Source: Syntrophorhabdus sp.
GTDB lineage: Bacteria; Desulfobacterota; BSN033; UBA1163
DNA: 11,473 nt
Assembly: GCA_020724025.1 (NCBI GenBank)
Contig: DYHU01000089.1
Span: forward strand, 1,533 to 13,005
Direction of reading: 5' to 3'
Position numbers and translations under genes: made by a program. The notes beneath the pieces are model-generated. The model did not search any database. It had not been told where the DNA came from and worked only from the letters and a program-made list of their open reading frames with translations. Within the stretch, counting starts at the first letter, position 1. Every line of letters starts with the position of its first letter. This document shows, piece after piece, positions 7,380-11,473 of the stretch.

Positions 7380-8185
7380 CAGGAAGGCTGAGGCTCCACT
7401 CCTTTTCGCTCAAAGACACCCTTGAGTGCGGCCAATTCTTTCGCTTCACCAAGGCCCTGAATATGTATCTTATTCAGACTTCTGATCGGATCTTCCCGAT
7501 CTGGCAAAAAAGGGATGTCCTCTTCTATGAAGGGGTGGAGGAATCCTTCCTCATCCGGTTCTTCAGGCTGGAAGAGGATCTGGGCAGGATTCTGATGGAG
7601 ATCGATCGTGATCCCGTTATTCACCAGGCCATCCAGAAGTATCGAGGTTTGAGGCTGATCCGGCAGGACCCGTGGGAGTGTCTGGTCTCATTCCTCTTCT
7701 CTTCTGCTAAGGCCATTCCCCATATCCGTTGCCTGATTGAAGCCCTATGCAAATCATCCGGGAGAAAGGTGGCCTGGGGCTCTCATATCAGTTATGGATT
7801 TCCGGCCCCCAACAGCATCGAAAGTTCTCATCGGTTGGAAGAGGTGAGAGCGGGTTTCAGGACGGACTATCTGATCAAAACAAGCCGGTGCATTGATCGA
7901 AACCAACTCCTGTCATTAAGGGGGCTGACATACGAAGAGGCTAAAAAGAGGTTGATGAAGCTTCCCGGCGTGGGAAAGAAGATCGCTGATTGCGTCCTCC
8001 TCTATTCGCTCGATTTTCTCGAAGCCTTCCCCATCGACACCTGGATTAAAAAGGGATTGCAGAAGACTTATTTTAACGAGGAGAAGGTTGGAGAGAAGAA
8101 GATGGAGGAATTTGTCCGGAGCCATTTCGGCCCATATGCCGGTTACGCCCAACTCTATCTCTACCATTTCTGGCGAAACGGGTAG
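7376..8185 (+). CDS. OGG1/AlkA-type DNA glycosylase (probable 8-oxoguanine DNA glycosylase/AP lyase)
   Basis: A 269-residue base-excision repair enzyme of the helix-hairpin-helix-GPD superfamily. The N-terminus has the OGG-type DTLECGQFFRF segment, and the centre has DPWECLVSFLFSS. The HhH motif LPGVGKKIADCVLLYSLD is followed by AFPIDTWIKK, giving the catalytic Lys at 202 and Asp at 221 in the same order and spacing as Lys249/Asp268 of human OGG1. The ending YAQLYLYHFWR resembles bacterial OGG proteins. A nucleophilic Lys indicates a bifunctional glycosylase/beta-lyase. One oddity is that the Asn-rich stretch that follows SS in OGG1 (SSNNNI) is SSAKAI here (109-114), so the contact to the orphaned cytosine may differ and the substrate is less certain than the fold. 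The start overlaps the M16 stop as ATGA, so the two are translationally coupled. No functional link between a periplasmic protease and DNA repair is evident. Confidence 0.86.
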   Translation: MTGRLRLHSFSLKDTLECGQFFRFTKALNMYLIQTSDRIFPIWQKRDVLFYEGVEESFLIRFFRLEEDLGRILMEIDRDPVIHQAIQKYRGLRLIRQDPWECLVSFLFSSAKAIPHIRCLIEALCKSSGRKVAWGSHISYGFPAPNSIESSHRLEEVRAGFRTDYLIKTSRCIDRNQLLSLRGLTYEEAKKRLMKLPGVGKKIADCVLLYSLDFLEAFPIDTWIKKGLQKTYFNEEKVGEKKMEEFVRSHFGPYAGYAQLYLYHFWRNG

Positions 8186-8235
8186 AGACATCCCGGCCAA
8201 TCAGCCGGCAGGAAATCTGTCCAAACGAAGGTGAA

Positions 8236-8385
8236 ATGAGGTTCACTAAAACAATCGCCCTTTTTCCCACAGAACAATTGAGGGTGAGGGCGGATGAGAT
8301 TTCCGAAAGGGAAAAAGAAGTGAAAAAATTCAACAAAGAATTCAACAACGTTCCCCTGAGGTCGAAAAGGAGGGAATCTATTTGA
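8236..8385 (+). CDS. Small hypothetical protein, 49 aa, highly charged
   Basis: A 49-codon frame runs from the ATG at 8236 to the TGA at 8383-8385. It begins MRFTKTIALFPTEQ, continues with a charged stretch likely to be helical (residues 20-37, rich in E and K) and ends in a basic tail (RSKRRESI). No family is recognised, and there is no signal peptide or membrane segment. Support for its being real: a GAAGGTG ribosome-binding site just before the ATG, only 50 bases after the glycosylase stop on the same strand, and a TTGA overlap of its stop with the start of the next gene, a typical sign of translational coupling. Against it: short length and no homology that can be checked here. It may act with the 98-aa protein that follows, judging only by position. 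Confidence 0.55.
   Translation: MRFTKTIALFPTEQLRVRADEISEREKEVKKFNKEFNNVPLRSKRRESI
8368..8374 (+). promoter_or_regulatory. Shine-Dalgarno that fixes the TTG start at 8382
   Basis: AGGAGGG lies 7 bases before TTG at 8382, an ideal distance. The next in-frame ATG is 28 codons in, without a comparable site. This supports the rare TTG start for the 98-aa gene. The site lies inside the end of the 49-codon gene, which fits coupled translation. Confidence 0.75.
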
Positions 8386-8678
8386 TTAGAAAATTATTTT
8401 CCTCTCTCGCGGCGAAACTGAAAGGTTCTCCTAAAGTGGTCAGGGAGATCATCTATGGACTGATGCTCCATGAGATGAATCTCGAAATGAAGAAGGAAAA
8501 AGGACATCTGGATAACCTCTTTATGTTGGTTATCTTTGGAGATCTGGTCGGACTTCCTCTGCTTCCACCTTATTATTCTTTGCGACTCCTGCCTCATATC
8601 ATTCCTTCTCTTGAAACATGGAAAAGGAGGCTTCTGAGAGAAAAAGACCTGACCGATTTTGTAGCACATGATCTCTGA
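8382..8678 (+). CDS. Conserved-looking hypothetical protein, 98 aa
   Basis: Function not recognised. The TTG start is chosen because of the strong AGGAGGG in front of it and the TTGA overlap with the stop of the 49-aa gene. The N-terminus is basic and amphipathic (IRKLFSSLAAKLKGSPK). The centre has a moderately hydrophobic stretch at about residues 46-69, LFMLVIFGDLVGLPLLPPYY, which is broken by Gly and a double Pro and so is more likely a buried or membrane-associated hairpin than a standard membrane helix. The C-terminus is charged (WKRRLLREKDLTDFVAHDL). It is the last gene of the plus-strand group and faces the minus-strand wbpA-like gene across a 67-base gap, in which I see no clear terminator. 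The well-formed start and distinctive composition make it likely to be a true gene. A small membrane-associated partner protein is one possibility, but this is speculation. Confidence 0.72.
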   Translation: MIRKLFSSLAAKLKGSPKVVREIIYGLMLHEMNLEMKKEKGHLDNLFMLVIFGDLVGLPLLPPYYSLRLLPHIIPSLETWKRRLLREKDLTDFVAHDL

Positions 8679-8745
8679 AAGGTTGGCCCAGTTGATTTAA
8701 AACAAAGATGGGCAAACCCGGCTATGGGTGACCCCGAAGTCTGGA

Positions 8746-10089
8746 TCAGGCTTTAACGATTTTCTTTTTCCAGCGGGTCATGTCTTTTGTTACATTTCGG
8801 GTATCGATGGTGAGGGGTGCGTTCGCAACGACCCATTCATAATCGATCTGGCTGTGGTCTGTGACAACGACTGCGGCATCAATTCGATGAAGCAGTGGTC
8901 TTGTAAGGGAAGTGGATTTGAGCTTGAAGGAGTATTTTCTAAATGAAGGGAGAACCGGGATAAAAGGGTCGTGATAGAGAAGGATGGCTCCCTTTTTCTG
9001 AAGGAGGTCCATGAGGGCAAGGGCAGGGGATTCCCGGGCATCATCCACATCCTTCTTGTAGGCCACTCCTAAGATCAGAATCTTTGCGCCTTTCAGGCTT
9101 TTTCCTCTTCCGTTGAGGGCATCCTGAATCTTGGAGACCACATAGTAAGGGATGTGGACATTGATCTCTCCTGCCAGTAAGATGAACCTTGTTGCGAAGT
9201 CGTACTCCTGTGCCTTCCAGGAGAGATAGTAGGGATCGATCGGAATGCAGTGCCCTCCCATTCCCGGCCCCGGGTAGAAAGGGGTGAACCCGAAGGGTTT
9301 TGTGCTCGCGGCTTCGATCACCTCCCAGATGTCGATCCCCATCCGGTCTGCAAGCATCTTCAACTCGTTGACCAGAGCGATATTAACACTCCGGTAGATG
9401 TTTTCGAGAAGTTTGGTCAGCTCAGCCACGCGGGGCGAGGAGACCGGAACGACCTTTTGAATGGCCTGGCGGTAGAGTGATGTGGCGGCCTTTTTACAGG
9501 ACGGGGTGACGCCGGAGACCACCTTTGGGATTTGATAAGTGGCAAATCCTTTATTTCCAGGATCTTCTCTCTCCGGAGAATAGCCGAGGAAGAAATCCTT
9601 TCCCACCCTCAGGCCCGTCGATTCCAGTTTGGGCAGAACCAATTCTTCCGTAGTGCCGGGATAGGTGGTGCTTTCAAGAACGATCAACTGACCTTTTCTC
9701 AGACAGGACCGGATGGAGTCAGTTGTTTTCTCAATGTATTGCAGATCAGGCTCTTTCTTTTCAGTTAAAGGGGTGGGGACACAAATCAGAATGCAATCCG
9801 GTTCATTGAGGCGGGGAAATTGGTCCGTCACCTCTAAATACCCTTTCCGGATATATTGAGAGATGAGGGAGCCGGAGATCGATTTGAGGTAACTCCTTCC
9901 CTTTCTGAGCATGGCTACCTTTTTGGAATCGACATCGAATCCCAGAACCTTATAGCCCACCTCGCAAAACCTCAAAACCAGGGGAAGGCCCACATAGCCC
10001 ATGCCGATAACGCCAACCAGGGCTTTCTTCTTTTGAATCTTTTTGATGAAATGTCCGACCATCTTTCCTTTCATATAAAATCTTTCCAT
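8746..10089 (-). CDS. wbpA: UDP-N-acetyl-D-glucosamine 6-dehydrogenase (WbpA-like)
   Basis: This 447-residue member of the UDP-glucose/GDP-mannose dehydrogenase family oxidises C6 of a UDP-N-acetylhexosamine to the acid in two NAD+-dependent steps, feeding surface polysaccharide synthesis in the cytoplasm. The NAD-binding Rossmann motif GMGYVG is at 29-34 (G29, G31, G34). Conserved catalytic residues include K226 and N230 in ELTKLLENIYRSVN and the nucleophile C281 in GPGMGGHCIPIDPYYLSWKA. That last segment, with IPIDP and WKA, is typical of WbpA rather than of UDP-glucose dehydrogenases; UDP-ManNAc dehydrogenase (WecC) is the closest alternative. The C-terminal domain has LGVAYKKDVDDARESPA. 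The start used is the ATG at 10087-10089, preceded by GAGGGA; an ATG five codons later is possible. It lies downstream of the aminotransferase gene in the same direction, separated by repeat elements. Confidence 0.9.
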   Translation of the reverse strand: MERFYMKGKMVGHFIKKIQKKKALVGVIGMGYVGLPLVLRFCEVGYKVLGFDVDSKKVAMLRKGRSYLKSISGSLISQYIRKGYLEVTDQFPRLNEPDCILICVPTPLTEKKEPDLQYIEKTTDSIRSCLRKGQLIVLESTTYPGTTEELVLPKLESTGLRVGKDFFLGYSPEREDPGNKGFATYQIPKVVSGVTPSCKKAATSLYRQAIQKVVPVSSPRVAELTKLLENIYRSVNIALVNELKMLADRMGIDIWEVIEAASTKPFGFTPFYPGPGMGGHCIPIDPYYLSWKAQEYDFATRFILLAGEINVHIPYYVVSKIQDALNGRGKSLKGAKILILGVAYKKDVDDARESPALALMDLLQKKGAILLYHDPFIPVLPSFRKYSFKLKSTSLTRPLLHRIDAAVVVTDHSQIDYEWVVANAPLTIDTRNVTKDMTRWKKKIVKA

Positions 10090-10112
10090 TTGTTTTTCCC
10101 TCTCCCTCGAAA

Positions 10113-10240
10113 GGCTGTGTCGTAATTCACCGTTCGCCCTTCGATACGCTCAGGACGAACGGCTAAGTAATTGATTTTTAATTTGCCGTGGTCCGTTCGT
10201 GGTGAGCCTGTCGAACCATGAACGGACTTACGACACAGTC
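10113..10240. repeat. MITE-like element of nested inverted repeats
   Basis: Outer ends are an exact 11-base inverted repeat, CTGTGTCGTAA (10115-10125) and TTACGACACAG (10228-10238). Inside are two separate hairpins: CCGTTCGCCCT with AGGACGAACGG (10130-10140 and 10152-10162, 10 of 11 pairs), and GTCCGTTCGTGG with CCATGAACGGAC (10191-10202 and 10216-10227, 11 of 12). Their loops contain GATACGCTC and GAGCCTGTCGAA, sequences seen in common dispersed bacterial repeats. The design, terminal repeats enclosing smaller hairpins without a gene, suggests a non-autonomous mobile element, although no target-site duplication was identified. It lies between the aminotransferase and dehydrogenase genes. Confidence 0.7.
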
Positions 10241-10243
10241 TCC

Positions 10244-10320
10244 GATGGGAGAGAGGGGCAGGGTGAGGGTGAATAGGTGTCTCCCCCCCTCCCCTCCATC
10301 CTCTCCCGCCAAGGGAGGGG
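10244..10320. repeat. Polypurine/polypyrimidine repeat with hairpin
   Basis: A G/A-rich half (10244-10272, GATGGGAGAGAGGGG and onward) is followed by a C/T-rich half (10280-10307), so the two can pair imperfectly. At the end is a hairpin, CCTCTCCC-GCCAA-GGGAGGGG (10300-10320, 7 of 8 pairs). It resembles dispersed repeats in intergenic regions of many proteobacteria. Read on the minus strand it lies just after the aminotransferase stop and might hinder or end transcription, but no T-run supports intrinsic termination. With the preceding element it fills nearly all of the 245-base gap at 10090-10334. Confidence 0.55.
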
Positions 10321-10334
10321 ATGATAAGGTATGA

Positions 10335-11471
10335 TTACTTTTTATAGAAGGCCTTGATCCGATCTACGACCCTCTCCTGTTGCGCTTCTGTCAACTCAGG
10401 ATAGATCGGCAAGGCCAGGGTTTCCTCGGCAGCCTTTTCAGAGATCGGAAAGTCCCCCTGGCGGTGTTTTAGAAAGGAAAAGCATTCCTGTAAATGGAGG
10501 GGAAGGGGATAGTAGATGTCCGTTCCAATCCCTTCTTCCGCAAGAAACTTCCGGAGTTGATCTCTTCTGGGAACACGGATCACATATTGATTGAAGATAT
10601 GGCGATTTCCGTACTGGATGACCGGAAGTCTTAACTCCCCCACAAGGGAGAGGAGGTTTCGGAATAGTTCCCCATATTTTCGGGCGAGCCTCTGCCTTGC
10701 CTCCGTCCATTTCTCGAGATATTTGAATTTTACCAGGAGAATTGCAGCCTGAATCGTATCGAGGCGACTGTTGATCCCAATCCACTTATGGAAATATTTG
10801 GGCTGGCTTCCGTGAACTCTCAGAATCCGAATCTTTTCTGAGAGATCCGGGTCATTGGTCACGACCATTCCAGCATCTCCGAAGGCACCCAGGTTTTTGG
10901 TGGGATAAAAAGAGAAACACCCAATATCCCCCATCTCGCCAGCCTTTCGGCCATTGGAGTTGGAATGGGGCTTATATTCAGATCCCAAGGCCTGGGCAGC
11001 ATCCTCAATCACAAATAGTTTTTTTCCTTTTGAAATATGAAGGATGGGTTCCATATCCGCACATTGTCCAAAGAGATGGACAGGGAGGATGGCTTTCGTC
11101 CTCTTTGTGATTCTTGCTTCAATTTTTGAAGGGTCGATGTTATAGGTGTCGGGATCGATATCCACAAAGACCGGAGTGGCTCCGATGCGGGAGACCGAGC
11201 CTGCTGTGGCAAAGAAGGTGAAAGGGGGGAGAATGACCTCGTCGCCAGGTCCGATCCCTAATGCCATTAAGGAGAGAAAGAGGGCATCCGACCCTGAAGC
11301 CACACCAATGGCACAGGTGATCTGACAGTACTGAGCGATCGCCTGCTCAAGGGCATCCACCTTCGCTCCCAGGATGAATTGCTGGGTTTCAAATACCTCA
11401 TCGATGGCAGATTGAATTTCTTCTCTTAGAGAAAGGGATTGAGGTTTTAAATCGAAAAAAGGGACTTTCAT
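10335..11471 (-). CDS. DegT/DnrJ/EryC1/StrS family sugar-nucleotide aminotransferase (WbpE-like)
   Basis: A complete 378-residue PLP-dependent enzyme that transfers an amino group, usually from glutamate, to a keto sugar nucleotide. Family marks seen: FFDLKPQ at the N-terminus, the ASGSDAL phosphate-binding turn (59-65), PPFTFFAT (82-89), EDAAQALG with D157 to contact the pyridine nitrogen, and the PLP Lys K192 in SFYPTKNLGAFGDAG. NSRLDTIQAAIL (234-245) is the conserved dimer-interface segment. Because a WbpA-like dehydrogenase follows, the likely substrate is a 3-keto UDP-GlcNAc uronic acid, as for WbpE in making UDP-GlcNAc3NAcA. This is inference: the needed 3-dehydrogenase (WbpB) and acetyltransferase (WbpD) are not in the window and could lie beyond the right edge. 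Other DegT enzymes for different sugars look similar. The ATG is at 11469-11471, two bases from the window end, so the ribosome-binding site cannot be seen. Confidence 0.88.
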   Translation of the reverse strand: MKVPFFDLKPQSLSLREEIQSAIDEVFETQQFILGAKVDALEQAIAQYCQITCAIGVASGSDALFLSLMALGIGPGDEVILPPFTFFATAGSVSRIGATPVFVDIDPDTYNIDPSKIEARITKRTKAILPVHLFGQCADMEPILHISKGKKLFVIEDAAQALGSEYKPHSNSNGRKAGEMGDIGCFSFYPTKNLGAFGDAGMVVTNDPDLSEKIRILRVHGSQPKYFHKWIGINSRLDTIQAAILLVKFKYLEKWTEARQRLARKYGELFRNLLSLVGELRLPVIQYGNRHIFNQYVIRVPRRDQLRKFLAEEGIGTDIYYPLPLHLQECFSFLKHRQGDFPISEKAAEETLALPIYPELTEAQQERVVDRIKAFYKK

Positions 11472-11473
11472 CT

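Noticed and set aside
8193..8208. Hairpin CCGGC-CAATCA-GCCGG after the glycosylase gene as a terminator
   Set aside because: The stem has only 5 pairs, no T-run follows, and another same-strand gene starts shortly after.
8679..8745. Bidirectional terminator between the convergent genes
   Set aside because: Only weak complementarity (GGCCCA with TGGGC) with a long spacer was found, and no T-run in either direction.
8676..8758. Possible UGA read-through (selenocysteine) at the end of the 98-aa gene, prompted by selB in the window
   Set aside because: The frame continues for about 27 codons to TAA, but no SECIS-like hairpin was evident after the UGA, the extension has no redox-like motif, and its end overlaps the opposing dehydrogenase gene.
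10115..10320. CRISPR array, considered because of the clustered repeats
   Set aside because: The repeats are inverted and different from each other, without direct repeats at regular spacing or cas genes.

Overview
The window reads as a piece of a Gram-negative, probably anaerobic bacterial chromosome, most likely from the Desulfobacterota (the former Deltaproteobacteria). This placement is inferred from the mix of genes: a selenocysteine elongation factor, an oxygen-sensitive ferredoxin-linked 2-oxoacid oxidoreductase, exported proteins, and short palindromic repeat elements of a kind common in those genomes. No phage, transposase, CRISPR array, tRNA or rRNA was found.

Layout. Positions 2-1135 hold the 3' part of selB, cut by the window edge. 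A 273-bp gap follows, made mostly of palindromic repeats. Next is a membrane-anchored TPR protein resembling YfgM (1409-2110). A short AT-rich control region at 2111-2218, with a sigma70-like promoter and a CRP/FNR/HcpR-like palindrome, precedes iorA-iorB (2219-4630). This pair encodes indolepyruvate:ferredoxin oxidoreductase and ends at a strong intrinsic terminator, so it looks like a self-contained unit. A second plus-strand group runs from 4731 to 8678: an exported double-domain M16 protease, an OGG1/AlkA-type DNA glycosylase overlapping it by ATGA, an unlisted 49-codon gene, and a 98-aa protein of unknown function overlapping that by TTGA.

The minus strand from 11471 down to 8746 carries two nucleotide-sugar genes, a DegT/DnrJ/EryC1-type aminotransferase followed by a WbpA-like UDP-N-acetylglucosamine 6-dehydrogenase. 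They are probably the distal end of a surface-polysaccharide locus that continues beyond the right edge. A 245-bp mosaic of repeat elements separates them.

Nothing here is clearly a new biological system. The best candidates for a second look are the small coupled gene pair at 8236-8678, the glycosylase lacking the usual Asn-rich motif, the operator-like palindrome before iorA, and the way active-site residues are split between the halves of the M16 protease.
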